Shown piece by piece: positions 44,514-54,949 of a DNA stretch of 64,000 nt. Origin of the DNA: Flavobacterium cerinum (GTDB taxonomy: Bacteria; Bacteroidota; Bacteroidia; Flavobacteriales; Flavobacteriaceae). Location of the stretch: the NCBI RefSeq assembly GCF_004028155.1, contig NZ_SBII01000008.1, positions 62,001 through 126,000 of the forward strand, read 5' to 3'. The notes below the pieces were generated by a model. It saw only the letters and a list, made by a program, of their open reading frames with translations. It had not been told where the DNA came from and did not search any database. Made by a program: the position numbers and the translations under genes. Positions within the stretch are counted from its first letter, which is position 1. Each line of letters opens with the position of its first letter.

Positions 44514-44689
44514 GAGATTTGTTGGGTTAGGGTTAATTTTAAACTTGCGAAAAACACTTGTTTGCATTTAGTTCATCACTCAATGGGCCAGATTGAGATA
44601 TAATCAACTATTACAAACTCGCAATCGTTTTCGATTTAAACTTTAATGCGACCAAATTATAATTATGCAATCCAGTACTGAAGTAATTA

Positions 44690-44726
44690 TGTACACTTTG
44701 TTTACACCATACATAAAAAGTGTACA
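44690..44726. promoter_or_regulatory. Long inverted repeat, likely operator
   Basis: TGTACACTTT (44690-44699) and its exact complement AAAGTGTACA (44717-44726), 17 bases apart (27 bases from half-site to half-site). Placed between divergent susC and regulator genes, it is the obvious candidate site for the LuxR-type HTH of the regulator. Confidence 0.6.
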
Positions 44727-44792
44727 CTCAAATGGTTACTTTTTTTTTATAACATATTGTTAAGCAAAAGTTTATATTAAAAAATATTTGAG

Positions 44793-44800
44793 TAGTTTTG
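44793..44800 (+). promoter_or_regulatory. -7 promoter box (TAGTTTTG) of the regulator gene
   Basis: Perfect TAnnTTTG match; leader of about 95 bases. Confidence 0.5.
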
Positions 44801-44899
44801 TATACTATTCGATCTAATTTTAGGCAGCATAAAGGTATTTTACATCGTTTGCGCTTATAAATAGATTAACATGGCCTTAATACAGAATTAACAAACAGC

Positions 44900-47815
44900 A
44901 TGAAAAAAAGGTTTCTAAATATTTTCTTACTTATTTTTTTTCATTTCGTCTTTTACGCTCAAAATCCTCCTTCCGATTATCTAAAGTTATCCGGAAAGAT
45001 TACGCAGTACACCCGAAGCGATTTTAATGCCGATCCACAATTTTGGGCCATGTGCCGCGACAGCCACGGAACCATCTTTTTTGGCAATAATGACGGTGTT
45101 ATTATTTTTGACGGCGAACATTGGCAAAAATTAAACCTGCCAAACAATTCGTCTGTGCGAAGCCTTGAGATCGATGCCAAAGGCACCATTTATGTCGGAG
45201 GCTATAATGAGATAGGTACACTGCAAAAAGACAAAACAGGAAGGTACTTTTACAAATCGCTTATAGACGAGTTACAACTTACAGGCAATAACATTGAAAA
45301 CATTTGGGATATTCACGTACTGGGTAATAAAGTACTGTGCCGTTCTTTTAATGAACTTATTAGCATTAGTAACAAAACAGCAACACACATACCTGCCACA
45401 ACCTCCTTTATTTATTCGAATGTAATAGGCAGCGATTATTACATTCAGGACACCAATCATGGTATTTTAAAACTTACGGCAAATAGCAATGAACCTATAT
45501 TAGTGATTGGGAAAGAACAATACAATAATGAGGAAATTGTCGCCATACTTCCCGGAAACATAAAAAACGCCATTACTGTAGTCACTAAACAAGGAAGTGT
45601 TTTTCAGGGCATCCCCGCTTCCGGAAAACTGGAACTACTCAATAATATTTTCAAGAACAACAAGCCCGATCTGGTATTATCTGCTATAAAATACAGCAAT
45701 GGCGATTTGTTTATCGGTACGCTGAGTTCTAAAATAATAATGACCAATGCTAACGGGCAGGTTATCCAAAGTCCTGCAATTTTTCAAAACCTGCAGGAAT
45801 CGGTTATCCATAGACTATATGCAGGTAAAGACGGCAATATATGGGTTCTTCAAAATAACGGATTGGCTTATATCGATTTCCTTTCACCTTATACTTACCT
45901 TTTCAACAAAGCGTCAGTATACGATGCACTTGCTTATAAAGACCATATTTATCTGGCTACCAATCAAGGGGTTTACTATTCTTATTTCAACGAGAAAAAC
46001 CCTTCGTCAATTCATGATTTCAAAAAGATAGAAAACCTGCACGGGCAGGCATGGTCCCTACAACAACTGGATGGCGATGTTATTGTGAGCCACGACAATG
46101 GCTTGTTTAAAATTGATAACGGAAATGCCTTTAAAATTGGTACCGTTACCGGATTTTGGAAAGTAACACCAATAAAAAACAAACCAGGACTTTATCTCGC
46201 TTCTCACTACAACGGGCTTTATCTTCTCGAAAAAAGCAATGGCCAGTGGCTGCTTCACGAAAAGATATCTGGCTTTGATGAGTCGGCAAGAGATATCCTT
46301 CCGGCAGATGAACCTTTTACCTATTGGGTATGCCACGGTTACAAGGGCGTGTTCAAAATACGAATAAGCCCGTCTTACAACAGAGTAAGCTCTGTTGATC
46401 ATTACACGAATAAAAACGGCCTGGGGTCGTCATTCAACGTAAATGTAACACGCTGGAAAGGGGAGATTGTTTTCACAACCAATACCGGCATTTACCGCTA
46501 CGACCAAAAACAAAATAAGTTTGTACCCTACAAGACACTTAATGACATTCTTGATCCTACAAAAAACACACGTAAATTAATGCAGGCCGGTAACAAGACG
46601 TGGTTTGTTCAGGATGACGAAGCGGGATATTTTTACACCGCCGAGAAAAAACCTGAACTTCATAAAGATCTGTTTCTGAATCTTAAAGGCAGCTTTAACC
46701 GTGGTCTGGAATGTATTGTAAACCTTGCCGGCAATAATGTACTATTTGGAACTACCACAGGCCTGTTTCTTTATACCATAGAAAACCCGCGTAACAGTGC
46801 GAATATAAACACTGTTATCACCCAAATTTCGTATTCAAGGGACCAGGAGTTTAACCTGCTGCCGTTAAACAACAACCAGGCAGAGCCCGAAGTGCTGCCT
46901 AACCAAACCGACATACTTCGTTTTGAATTTGCCGCACCAAACATGACACACGGCACCGATGTACAATACAGCTATATGCTGGAAAATGTAGATAACAACT
47001 GGTCCAGCTGGCAAAAGATCCCATATAAAGAATACACCCACCTTCGCCCGGGGAAATATACGTTTAAAGTGCGAAGCAGAAACACCTCAGGATTACTTGG
47101 TAAAGAAGCGGCTTACAACTTTACTATTCTGCCAAAATGGTATCAAACAAATCTCGCTTATATACTATACACCATCATTGCGTTTTTATTGATTATAGGC
47201 GCCATCCGCTATATTAAAAGAAGAATCGAGGCAGAACACCTTAAAACTAAATCGGAAGCATTAAAGGCCAAGAAAATGCTTGAGTTAGAGGTCGAACAGC
47301 TAAAGCTGCAACGCGATAAGGAAGAAATAAGCAAAGACAGGACATACCTGCAGGAAGAAATACTTAACAACAGTAAAGAACTTGCTAACTACACCATGCT
47401 TTTGATTAAGAAGAAAGACATTTTCAACGAAATAACGGTTGACCTTAAAGAGTTAAAAGACTATGTGAAAAATGACGATTCACGTAAAAAACTGTTCCAG
47501 ATCTTCCAGAAACTCAATCAGCATAAAATAGGCGAAGACTACCTGGAAGTATTTGATGTGAATTTTGAAAAAGTACACCACAACTTCTTCGAAGAGCTCA
47601 AAAAACTGAACCCTACCCTTACTAAAAGGGAATTACGACTTTGCGCTTTCGTAAAAATGAACCTGACGAATAAAGAGATATCGCCATTGTTAAATATCTC
47701 ATTGCGCGGCGTAGAAAATGCGCGTTATCGCATTAGAAAGAAACTGGACGTAAACCACGAAGACAACTTTGTAGCCTTCCTGGAAAATGTAGCTAACGAA
47801 GCAGATAAGGATTAG
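44900..47815 (+). CDS. Periplasmic-sensor transcriptional regulator (Reg_prop/Y_Y_Y, LuxR-type HTH)
   Basis: 971 residues. Signal peptide or anchor (residues 1-20), then a two-component-regulator propeller sensor of about 700 residues (repeats such as GNNDGVIIFDGEHW, IWVLQNNGLAYIDFL), a Y_Y_Y domain (YSYMLENVDNNWSSWQ; LRPGKYTFKVRSRN), a membrane helix near 755-775 (AYILYTIIAFLLIIGAI), a coiled coil, and a C-terminal LuxR-type HTH (KRELRLCAFVKMNLTNKEIS, RGVENARYRIRKKL). There is no kinase or receiver, so signal sensing is linked directly to DNA binding at the membrane. It is divergent from susC, as expected for the locus activator. Confidence 0.88.
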   Translation: MKKRFLNIFLLIFFHFVFYAQNPPSDYLKLSGKITQYTRSDFNADPQFWAMCRDSHGTIFFGNNDGVIIFDGEHWQKLNLPNNSSVRSLEIDAKGTIYVGGYNEIGTLQKDKTGRYFYKSLIDELQLTGNNIENIWDIHVLGNKVLCRSFNELISISNKTATHIPATTSFIYSNVIGSDYYIQDTNHGILKLTANSNEPILVIGKEQYNNEEIVAILPGNIKNAITVVTKQGSVFQGIPASGKLELLNNIFKNNKPDLVLSAIKYSNGDLFIGTLSSKIIMTNANGQVIQSPAIFQNLQESVIHRLYAGKDGNIWVLQNNGLAYIDFLSPYTYLFNKASVYDALAYKDHIYLATNQGVYYSYFNEKNPSSIHDFKKIENLHGQAWSLQQLDGDVIVSHDNGLFKIDNGNAFKIGTVTGFWKVTPIKNKPGLYLASHYNGLYLLEKSNGQWLLHEKISGFDESARDILPADEPFTYWVCHGYKGVFKIRISPSYNRVSSVDHYTNKNGLGSSFNVNVTRWKGEIVFTTNTGIYRYDQKQNKFVPYKTLNDILDPTKNTRKLMQAGNKTWFVQDDEAGYFYTAEKKPELHKDLFLNLKGSFNRGLECIVNLAGNNVLFGTTTGLFLYTIENPRNSANINTVITQISYSRDQEFNLLPLNNNQAEPEVLPNQTDILRFEFAAPNMTHGTDVQYSYMLENVDNNWSSWQKIPYKEYTHLRPGKYTFKVRSRNTSGLLGKEAAYNFTILPKWYQTNLAYILYTIIAFLLIIGAIRYIKRRIEAEHLKTKSEALKAKKMLELEVEQLKLQRDKEEISKDRTYLQEEILNNSKELANYTMLLIKKKDIFNEITVDLKELKDYVKNDDSRKKLFQIFQKLNQHKIGEDYLEVFDVNFEKVHHNFFEELKKLNPTLTKRELRLCAFVKMNLTNKEISPLLNISLRGVENARYRIRKKLDVNHEDNFVAFLENVANEADKD

Positions 47816-47859
47816 TATTAAAATTATCAGTAAAGCATCACAAGTTTTTAACAAATAGC

Positions 47860-48012
47860 GCTTCGACAAGCTCAGCGTGACTATATACAAACTCAAAAAA
47901 ACATAGTCTCCCTTTTTTGTGAGAAGGTTAACTAGAAACCGAAGTGTTTCATTACATTTAAATTCTCTACTCCAGAAACAACACAACACAGTCACGCTGA
48001 GCCTGTCGAAGC
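47860..48012. repeat. Opposed pair of dispersed repeats
   Basis: Forward copy at 47860-47881 and reverse copy at 47991-48012 (one base altered) in the gap between the regulator and sdhB; 109 bases apart, so the RNA could fold into a long stem. Confidence 0.85.
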
Positions 48013-48052
48013 GTCACAAAAATGAAACGAGCCAAAAAAATAATTCAAAAAA

Positions 48053-48078
48053 AAAACGCATCCCTAGGGATGCGTTTT
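48053..48078. terminator. Bidirectional terminator downstream of sdhB
   Basis: AAAACGCATCCC TA GGGATGCGTTTT, a perfect 12-bp stem with A and T tails. Confidence 0.85.
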
Positions 48079-48102
48079 CTATATAATAATTAACCCGAAG
48101 TA

Positions 48103-48864
48103 TTATTTCACGCTGGCGAATAAGTATTCTCTGTTCATACGTGCAATGTTTTCAAGTGAAATACCTTTAGGGCATTCTACCTCACAAGCACCTGTATTAG
48201 TACAGTTACCAAATCCTTCTTCATCCATTTGTCTTACCATATTAAGTACCCTGTCAGCAGCTTCTACTTTACCTTGTGGCAATAAAGCATACTGAGATAC
48301 TTTTGCACCTACAAACAACATTGCAGATCCGTTTTTACAGCTCGCAACACAAGCACCGCAACCAATACATGCAGCAGCTTCAAAAGCTCTGTCTGCATCA
48401 TGTTTAGGTACCGGAGTAGCATTAGCATCGATAGTACGTCCTGATGTATTTACAGATACGAAACCACCTGCCTGCTGAATTCTTTCGAAAGCACTTCTGT
48501 CAACAACTAAATCTTTGATCACAGGGAAAGCTTTAGATCTCCAGGGCTCAACATAAATAGTATCGTTATCCTTAAACATTCTCATGTGAAGCTGACATGT
48601 TGTGATCTTAGTATCAGGTCCGTGTGCTCTACCGTTAATGTATAACGAACACATACCGCAAATACCTTCACGGCAGTCATGGTCAAATGCCACAGGCTCC
48701 TGCCTGCTGTTGATAAGCTGTTCGTTTAACTGATCTAGCATTTCTAAGAAAGAACTATCAGTCGAAACATTATCCAGTTTATACGTTTCTATTTTTCCTT
48801 TAGATTTAGCATCTTTCTGACGCCAAATTTTAAGGTTTATATTTATATTTTTATTAGAAGCCAT
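48103..48864 (-). CDS. sdhB: Succinate dehydrogenase/fumarate reductase iron-sulfur subunit
   Basis: 253 residues. The three iron-sulfur cluster regions are clear: plant-type [2Fe-2S] CREGICGMC, then [11 protein letters not shown] for [4Fe-4S] and [14 protein letters not shown] for [3Fe-4S]. It carries electrons from the FAD of SdhA to quinone at SdhC on the inner face of the membrane, serving the TCA cycle and respiration. Last gene of the sdhC-sdhA-sdhB operon (12-base gap to sdhA), with a perfect terminator after it. Confidence 0.95.
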   Translation of the reverse strand: MASNKNININLKIWRQKDAKSKGKIETYKLDNVSTDSSFLEMLDQLNEQLINSRQEPVAFDHDCREGICGMCSLYINGRAHGPDTKITTCQLHMRMFKDNDTIYVEPWRSKAFPVIKDLVVDRSAFERIQQAGGFVSVNTSGRTIDANATPVPKHDADRAFEAAACIGCGACVASCKNGSAMLFVGAKVSQYALLPQGKVEAADRVLNMVRQMDEEGFGNCTNTGACEVECPKGISLENIARMNREYLFASVK

Positions 48865-48876
48865 GTCTCTTAAATT

Positions 48877-50883
48877 TTATTTGTAGTTCCTAGCGGCAAT
48901 TTTGATGTACTCATACTCTAACACTTCTTTATGAAGTTTCTCTGCATTAATATCGTTTCCACCATATTCCCATGCGCCTACGAAATTAAAGTTCACATCA
49001 TCACGAAGGGTTTCACCTTCTGAATCCTGGTATTCTTCTCTAAAGTGACCACCGGCAGATTCTTTACGCTGAAGCGCATCCATCGCCATTAATTGGCCAA
49101 GCTCCATAAAGTCGGCTACACGAAGTGCTTTTTCAAGCTCTGGATTCATCTCGTTCGCAGATCCGGGAACATATACTTCTTTGTAGAATTCTGCTCTAAG
49201 AGCATCAATTTCTGCAACAGCTTCTTTTAATCCCTGCTCATTACGGCCCATACCAACTTTATTCCACATAATAAGACCAAGTTCTTTATGGAAATGATCT
49301 ACAGAACGTGTACCGTTGTTGTTAAGGAACATATCAATCTGAGCTCTTACACTTTTCTCTGCCTCATCAAACTCAGGAGAGTCTGTTGGAATTTTCCCTG
49401 TACGGATATCATTCGCAAGGTAGTCAGATACTGTGTAAGGCAACACAAAGTAACCATCTGCAAGACCCTGCATTAATGCAGAAGCTCCAAGGCGGTTAGC
49501 ACCGTGATCAGAGAAGTTAGCTTCACCGGCTACGAAACAGCCAGGAATTGTACTCTGTAAGTTATAATCAACCCAAACACCACCCATGGTATAGTGAACC
49601 GCAGGATAGATTTTCATTGGAGTTTCATATGGATTCTCATCAGTAATTTTTTGGTACATCTGGAAAAGGTTACCATATTTCTCCTCGATCCAGGCCTTAC
49701 CTAATTTGATAACCTCTTCATCTGTTGGATGGTGATTACCTGAAGCATAAGCTGTTTGTTTTCCTTTACTGATAATTTCTGAAGAGAAATCAAGATAAAC
49801 ACCTTCATTTGTAGCATTCGCTTCGATACCAAAACCGGCATCGCAACGCTCTTTTGCAGCTCTTGAAGCCACATCACGTGGTACAAGGTTACCAAACGCA
49901 GGGTATCTTCTTTCAAGGAAGTAATCTCTATCATCTTCAGCAATTTGCACCGGTTTTAATTTACCTGCACGAATTGCTTCTGCATCTTCTTTTTTCTTAG
50001 GAACCCAAATACGACCGGAGTTACGAAGTGACTCAGACATCAGGGTAAGTTTAGATTGGTTTACGCCATGAACCGGGATACACGTAGGGTGGATCTGTAC
50101 GAAACAAGGGTTAGCAAAATAAGCTCCTTTTTTATGTATTTTCCATGCAGCAGTAACGTTACTACCCATAGCATTTGTAGAAAGGAAATAAACATTACCG
50201 TAACCACCTGAAGCGATGATAACTGCGTGAGCAGAATGTCTCTCGATCTCACCGGTAATAAGGTTACGTGCAATAATACCACGAGCTTTACCGTCTACCT
50301 TAACGATATCAAGCATTTCGTGACGGTTAAACATTTCTACCCTGCCCTGGCCAATTTGTCTTGACAATGCAGAATATGCACCTAATAGTAACTGCTGGCC
50401 TGTTTGTCCTGCAGCATAAAAAGTACGTTGTACCTGTGTCCCACCAAATGAACGGTTGTCCAGCATCCCGCCATAATCACGTGCAAAAGGCACACCTTGT
50501 GCAACACACTGGTCAATTATATTATTAGAAACCTCAGCAAGACGGTGAACGTTAGCTTCACGCGCTCTGTAGTCTCCTCCTTTTATAGTATCATAAAAAA
50601 GTCTGTAAATACTATCACCATCATTTTGGTAATTTTTAGCAGCATTTATACCACCTTGTGCAGCAATAGAGTGTGCACGACGTGGAGAATCCTGGAAACA
50701 AAATGCTTTTACATTATAGCCCATTTCGGCAAGAGATGCAGCAGCAGATGCTCCGGCAAGTCCTGTTCCTACAACAATTACATCAATCTTAGGTCTGTTG
50801 TTTGGGGCTACCAGTTTTAAATGGTCTTTATAGTCCGTCCATTTGTCGGATATATTCCCTTTGGGTATCTTAGAATCTAACAT
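48877..50883 (-). CDS. sdhA: Succinate dehydrogenase/fumarate reductase flavoprotein subunit
   Basis: 668 residues, typical of type-B enzymes. FAD-binding start [20 protein letters not shown], the covalent FAD-His region [18 protein letters not shown], catalytic region near [11 protein letters not shown], and C-terminal helical domain. It oxidises succinate to fumarate (or the reverse) on the cytoplasmic side. Gap of 15 bases from sdhC. Confidence 0.96.
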   Translation of the reverse strand: MLDSKIPKGNISDKWTDYKDHLKLVAPNNRPKIDVIVVGTGLAGASAAASLAEMGYNVKAFCFQDSPRRAHSIAAQGGINAAKNYQNDGDSIYRLFYDTIKGGDYRAREANVHRLAEVSNNIIDQCVAQGVPFARDYGGMLDNRSFGGTQVQRTFYAAGQTGQQLLLGAYSALSRQIGQGRVEMFNRHEMLDIVKVDGKARGIIARNLITGEIERHSAHAVIIASGGYGNVYFLSTNAMGSNVTAAWKIHKKGAYFANPCFVQIHPTCIPVHGVNQSKLTLMSESLRNSGRIWVPKKKEDAEAIRAGKLKPVQIAEDDRDYFLERRYPAFGNLVPRDVASRAAKERCDAGFGIEANATNEGVYLDFSSEIISKGKQTAYASGNHHPTDEEVIKLGKAWIEEKYGNLFQMYQKITDENPYETPMKIYPAVHYTMGGVWVDYNLQSTIPGCFVAGEANFSDHGANRLGASALMQGLADGYFVLPYTVSDYLANDIRTGKIPTDSPEFDEAEKSVRAQIDMFLNNNGTRSVDHFHKELGLIMWNKVGMGRNEQGLKEAVAEIDALRAEFYKEVYVPGSANEMNPELEKALRVADFMELGQLMAMDALQRKESAGGHFREEYQDSEGETLRDDVNFNFVGAWEYGGNDINAEKLHKEVLEYEYIKIAARNYK

Positions 50884-50898
50884 AGTTATTGATGTTGA

Positions 50899-51738
50899 TT
50901 ATTTTATAAAAAAGTGAATGTAAATAGGAATGATAGCAAACAATAGCGGAACTATAATTGCAAATCCTTTCCCGAAATTTTTGATAAGCCCGTTGTATTT
51001 AGGATTATTAGCTCCTAAAGACTGGAATGCACTGCCAAAACCGTGGTAAAGGTGGAATCCAAGCACTATCATTGATATTGCATAAAGAATAGTATAGATC
51101 AAACCAAACTTAGCATCTTTAAAAAAGGCAACTGTAATTTTATAAAGATCTTTGTAACCTTCTTTTACTTTTACATTAGCACCTGCATCAAAAAACTCTG
51201 TTCTGTTTTTAATTACCATAGCACCCTGATCTACCTGCCCTTTTGGAACATATCCACCATCTGTAGTAAGATAAAATTCCTGAGGCATGCCACCGGCGCT
51301 AATTGTCATTGTTTGTAAAGGCATTGCTTTATCAAAGTGCATTTTCCCCCAAAACGTCACCATGTGTGTAACGATGAAAATCAGGATAACAGTACCTAAA
51401 ACGGCCATGTTCCTTGAAGCCCAGATCGTATTTTTAGACGGGTTGTTCATTACATAATTAACAGGTCTCGCCTTTTTATTACGCACAGTCAGCACGATAC
51501 CGTCTATAGCGTGAAAAAGAATCGAAATATAAGTTAAGTAAGACAGCAGCTTAATTGCAGGATTTGTGGTCATGAATAGTGCGTACTGATTAAAATGCAA
51601 TGCTGCATTTTCGCTTGAGGAAAGTAACTGAAGGTTACCGATTAAATGCCCGACAAGGAAAAGGCAGAGAAATAAACCTGTCAGAGCCATCCAGTATTTC
51701 TTAGCAAGGGACGACTTTAATAGTGCAGATTTTGCCAT
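50899..51738 (-). CDS. sdhC: Succinate dehydrogenase cytochrome b subunit (type B)
   Basis: 279 residues with five membrane helices (near 17-37, 62-82, 115-135, 210-230, 250-275) and conserved haem-ligand histidines (H31, H77, H121, H223-type positions). One polypeptide binding two b haems and quinone is the type-B arrangement. An extra hydrophilic loop of about 60 residues between helices 3 and 4 (from MPLQTMTISAGG to KEGYKDLYK) makes it longer than usual epsilonproteobacterial relatives, as in other flavobacteria. First gene of the operon. Confidence 0.92.
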   Translation of the reverse strand: MAKSALLKSSLAKKYWMALTGLFLCLFLVGHLIGNLQLLSSSENAALHFNQYALFMTTNPAIKLLSYLTYISILFHAIDGIVLTVRNKKARPVNYVMNNPSKNTIWASRNMAVLGTVILIFIVTHMVTFWGKMHFDKAMPLQTMTISAGGMPQEFYLTTDGGYVPKGQVDQGAMVIKNRTEFFDAGANVKVKEGYKDLYKITVAFFKDAKFGLIYTILYAISMIVLGFHLYHGFGSAFQSLGANNPKYNGLIKNFGKGFAIIVPLLFAIIPIYIHFFIK

Positions 51739-51775
51739 AGTATTTAATTAAAGATAAAGTTTTTAAAAAGTCAAA

Positions 51776-51806
51776 CAAAAATAAGGCGAAAACCAATTAA
51801 CTACAA
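51776..51806 (-). promoter_or_regulatory. Promoter of the sdhCAB operon
   Basis: On the minus strand: TTG (51806-51804), spacing 20, perfect -7 box TATTTTTG (51783-51776). Transcription starts near 51772, leader about 34 bases. Confidence 0.6.
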
Positions 51807-51953
51807 CCTTTGCGACTAATTTATAATGAGTATAAATGCCTGATTACCGAAGTATCATTAAGAATAATTACCTTAAAGGATCAATTATTTCTTAAAACAC
51901 CCAAAAAAATGCATTATAATTCTCTTTTCAATCATTCTGCCGCAAGGCAGTTA

Positions 51954-52805
51954 CTAAAAGGTTTTTGTCATATCTTCATCAATTACAAGTATAAAGTCAG
52001 CCGAATTAAGGAATTCTTTTTCCAACTTAGAAACATCCTTTTGCTGTACAGCCGCGATAGTAATGATCTTTACGTTTGGCTTTAATCGTTTAAGGTACCA
52101 GTTAATGCCCTCAAAATGATCACTATGATATGTACCGTTATAATGAACAAAAACAGTTCCCGGCTTTAAGTTCTGAGCAATAAAATACCCCATAGTAGCA
52201 TCTTTCACCGCTTGTGCTTTAGGCAGGTTATCTCCACCATGCCCGCCCGACATCTCCAGCATCTTTACATACTTAGGTAACGCAGCATCATAAGCAATTG
52301 GTAAAGGCGCAACCCATGTTTTTTCTTCGGCAGATAATTTATCCAGCGCTTCAAAACCTCCTTTATACACCATGCTTGCATAACGCCTTGGAACGTTTGT
52401 CGCTATAAAAGGGAACTTTTTGTCTTTTGCAAAATCAACTAACGGCTTGTAATCGGTCTTATGGTTTTTCCAAAGACGCGCCGTGCTGTCAAAAACCTTT
52501 TGATCGATCTCCCCTTTCAGGTACTGATTGAGTTGTTTTTGGTTATCAGCCTCTATCATTTCGGCACCAAGTATAAGGCTTTTCTTTTCGGCAAGGTCTT
52601 TTGTCAGCTCCAATTGCAGCCAATGGTTAAGTGCATTGTCATGGTTTTCACCAAAAAAAAGCACATCGGTATCTTCAGAAGCTTTCAGAAGCTTTTTGTA
52701 GGTTGTGGGTTTACCGTCTTTCGTGTAGATCTGGTAGGCTTGTTTGTCCTGGGCATTCGCAAAAAAGCACACAACAAGAGCCGCCATTAAAGTATATAAT
52801 TTCAT
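51954..52805 (-). CDS. ChaN family haem-binding/iron-regulated protein
   Basis: 283 residues. A signal peptide ends near residue 19 (FFANAQ). The family pattern is clear: DVLFFGENHDNALNHWLQLEL at the start, and a His-containing end GTVFVHYNGTYHSDHFEGINWYL. ChaN-like proteins bind two haem groups and are part of iron or haem acquisition in the envelope; here the haem-binding residues are inferred by position. It lies after sdhC but in a separate unit, with a -7 box near 52834 on the minus strand. Confidence 0.85.
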   Translation of the reverse strand: MKLYTLMAALVVCFFANAQDKQAYQIYTKDGKPTTYKKLLKASEDTDVLFFGENHDNALNHWLQLELTKDLAEKKSLILGAEMIEADNQKQLNQYLKGEIDQKVFDSTARLWKNHKTDYKPLVDFAKDKKFPFIATNVPRRYASMVYKGGFEALDKLSAEEKTWVAPLPIAYDAALPKYVKMLEMSGGHGGDNLPKAQAVKDATMGYFIAQNLKPGTVFVHYNGTYHSDHFEGINWYLKRLKPNVKIITIAAVQQKDVSKLEKEFLNSADFILVIDEDMTKTF

Positions 52806-52974
52806 GAATACTGATTTATGAATAATTTTGGCGCAAAAATAACGATTAAAGCCCGTTTGGGAATTACAGATCCCGGAAAATTATGTGCATTTCCCGCCAA
52901 ATTTGTGAAAAACACAGCGTCCATCCTAAACTTACCCAATCACTTCCCGCCCTGATTCATATATATATTTCAAT

Positions 52975-53499
52975 CTAAAGCCATTTATTCCTTAAACTGT
53001 TCCATTCATTCCAAAAAGCTTCATAACCTTTTACATCAGGTTCATCTATCGGCCATTCTTTTGACAAGCTGCCATCATAAAATTTTGCGACCGTATCTGC
53101 AAAATTCAACACGGCTGTTTTGTAATCTACAAAATCGATGAGACAGGTTTCGTTATTTTTTGTTGTATGCTTAACGCTATCTTCAAAATGTTCAATTGTC
53201 CAGTCAATACCGCTGGGACAACCAACAATATATACCTCATCAACAGAAACAGGGACATAAAAATGTCCACAGCAAGGCAGTAATTGATTATCATTATCCC
53301 CTACTTTATAATTAGACTCCAGTGTTCTCATTAAATACAGAGCTGTAGCGCTAACTGTAACATCCAGACTCTCTTTATCGCAAACAATTTCATTTCCAAT
53401 TTTAAGGAACACATGACCATGAGCGCATAAATCTGATGCATTATCTTCATTATCTATCCAATGAAGATCTATTATTTTCAATTCAAAAACAGAATTCAT
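52975..53499 (-). CDS. Hypothetical protein (soluble, SMI1-like size)
   Basis: 174 residues from ATG 53499; an earlier TTG adds two residues only. No signal peptide. Features: several Cys/His (CAHGHVFLKIG, CCGHFYVPV) and acidic stretches. Not recognised. The pattern of a small, lone, acidic, cysteine-bearing cytoplasmic protein resembles immunity proteins, but no partner toxin is nearby, so function is left open. A perfect -7 box (53519-53526) precedes it. Confidence 0.65.
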   Translation of the reverse strand: MNSVFELKIIDLHWIDNEDNASDLCAHGHVFLKIGNEIVCDKESLDVTVSATALYLMRTLESNYKVGDNDNQLLPCCGHFYVPVSVDEVYIVGCPSGIDWTIEHFEDSVKHTTKNNETCLIDFVDYKTAVLNFADTVAKFYDGSLSKEWPIDEPDVKGYEAFWNEWNSLRNKWL

Positions 53500-53518
53500 A
53501 CCCAAATTTTATATATCG

Positions 53519-53582
53519 CAAATATATCATAAAACTCTACTATACGATTTAACATAATTTCTCAATAATCTTAGTACTTTTG
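53519..53582. promoter_or_regulatory. Divergent promoter region
   Basis: Minus-strand -7 box TATATTTG (53526-53519) for the hypothetical gene and plus-strand -7 box TACTTTTG (53575-53582) for the aminopeptidase gene; both perfect matches, 48 bases apart. Confidence 0.5.
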
Positions 53583-53605
53583 GTTTTCGAATAAAAATCA
53601 GCATC

Positions 53606-54898
53606 ATGAAATACCATCAGATAGACCGTAACCTGTTCATTAAAAACCGTAAAAAATTTATGGCAGAGATGAAACCTAAAAGCGTTGCGGTATTTAACTC
53701 AAACGACATTTACCCTATTAGTGCAGACAGCACAATGCCTTTCCAGCAGCACCGTGATATATTTTACCTTAGCGGCGTAGACCAGGAAGAAAGTATACTT
53801 GTACTTTGCCCGGATGCTCCTTATGAGCACCTGCGCGAAATGCTTTTTCTTCGTGAAACCGACGAGCATATTGCTGTTTGGCATGGCGAAAAGCTAACTA
53901 AAGAAAGAGCTTTTGAAGTATCAGGCATCAAAAGTGTATTTTGGTTACAGGATATGGAAAAAACCCTTTTTGAGGTAATGACCTACTGCGACACCATGTA
54001 CATTAACACCAACGAGCACTACCGTTCGGCTGTAGAAACACAAACCCGTGAAGACCGTTTTATTAAATGGTGGAAAGAGAAATACCCGGCACACCAGGTT
54101 GCAAAAAGCAACCCGATACTACAGCGCCTTCGCTCTATAAAAGAAAACGAAGAACTTGACCTTATGCAGCAGGCTTGCAACATTACCGAAAAAGGCTTCC
54201 GCCGACTGCTTGGTTTTGTTAAACCGGGTGTTATGGAGTATGAGATCGAAGCAGAATTACTGCATGAGTTTGTGCGTAACCGCTCTAAAGGCTTTGCTTA
54301 CGGACCGATCATTGCATCGGGTAAAAATGCTAACGTACTGCATTATGTAGAAAATAACCAGCAATGTAAAGATGGGGAATTAATACTGCTTGACGTTGCT
54401 GCCGAATATGCTAATTACTCAAGTGACCTTTCCCGTACAATTCCTGTTTCCGGCCGTTATACTGATAGGCAGAAAGCCGTTTACAACGCTGTTTTACGCG
54501 TTAAGAACGAAGCTACAAAAATGCTTGTTCCGGGTACATTATGGAAACAATACCACCTTGAAGTTGGTAAACTTATGACATCAGAGCTTCTTGGCCTTGG
54601 CCTTATTGACAAAGCCGATGTTCAGAATGAAGACCCTGCATGGCCGGCATACAAAAAGTACTTTATGCACGGTACATCGCACCATTTAGGACTTGACACT
54701 CACGATTACGGATTATTAGTTGAGCCAATGAAAGCCAACATGGTATTTACCGTAGAGCCCGGAATTTATATTCCGGCAGAAGGTTTTGGTATCCGTCTTG
54801 AAGATAACGTTGTGGTACAGCCAAGCGGCGAGCCATTTAACCTGATGCGCAACATACCTATTGAAGCAGACGAAATTGAAAGTTTAATGAATCAGTAA
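53606..54898 (+). CDS. pepP: Aminopeptidase P family protein (Xaa-Pro aminopeptidase, M24)
   Basis: 430 residues. N-terminal AMP_N domain (~1-130) and M24 pita-bread domain. The five metal ligands are seen: Asp in LLDVAAEY and SSDLSRT, His in MHGTSHHLGLDTHD, Glu in TVEPGIYIP and IRLEDNVVV. It cleaves the N-terminal residue before proline in peptides, using two Mn2+ or similar ions, in the cytoplasm. Monocistronic; terminator at 54950. Confidence 0.93.
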   Translation: MKYHQIDRNLFIKNRKKFMAEMKPKSVAVFNSNDIYPISADSTMPFQQHRDIFYLSGVDQEESILVLCPDAPYEHLREMLFLRETDEHIAVWHGEKLTKERAFEVSGIKSVFWLQDMEKTLFEVMTYCDTMYINTNEHYRSAVETQTREDRFIKWWKEKYPAHQVAKSNPILQRLRSIKENEELDLMQQACNITEKGFRRLLGFVKPGVMEYEIEAELLHEFVRNRSKGFAYGPIIASGKNANVLHYVENNQQCKDGELILLDVAAEYANYSSDLSRTIPVSGRYTDRQKAVYNAVLRVKNEATKMLVPGTLWKQYHLEVGKLMTSELLGLGLIDKADVQNEDPAWPAYKKYFMHGTSHHLGLDTHDYGLLVEPMKANMVFTVEPGIYIPAEGFGIRLEDNVVVQPSGEPFNLMRNIPIEADEIESLMNQ

Positions 54899-54949
54899 TT
54901 TGTTTCAGGTTAACCTACTCCTCTCAGGGGTGTGTTAACCACAAAATAA

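Larger units (their letters stand above)
44514..44899. other. Divergent control region of the glycan locus
   Basis: About 390 bases between susC (minus) and the regulator gene (plus). It contains the 10-bp inverted repeat at 44690-44726 and the regulator's promoter box at 44793-44800. The susC promoter box was not identified with confidence. Confidence 0.6.
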
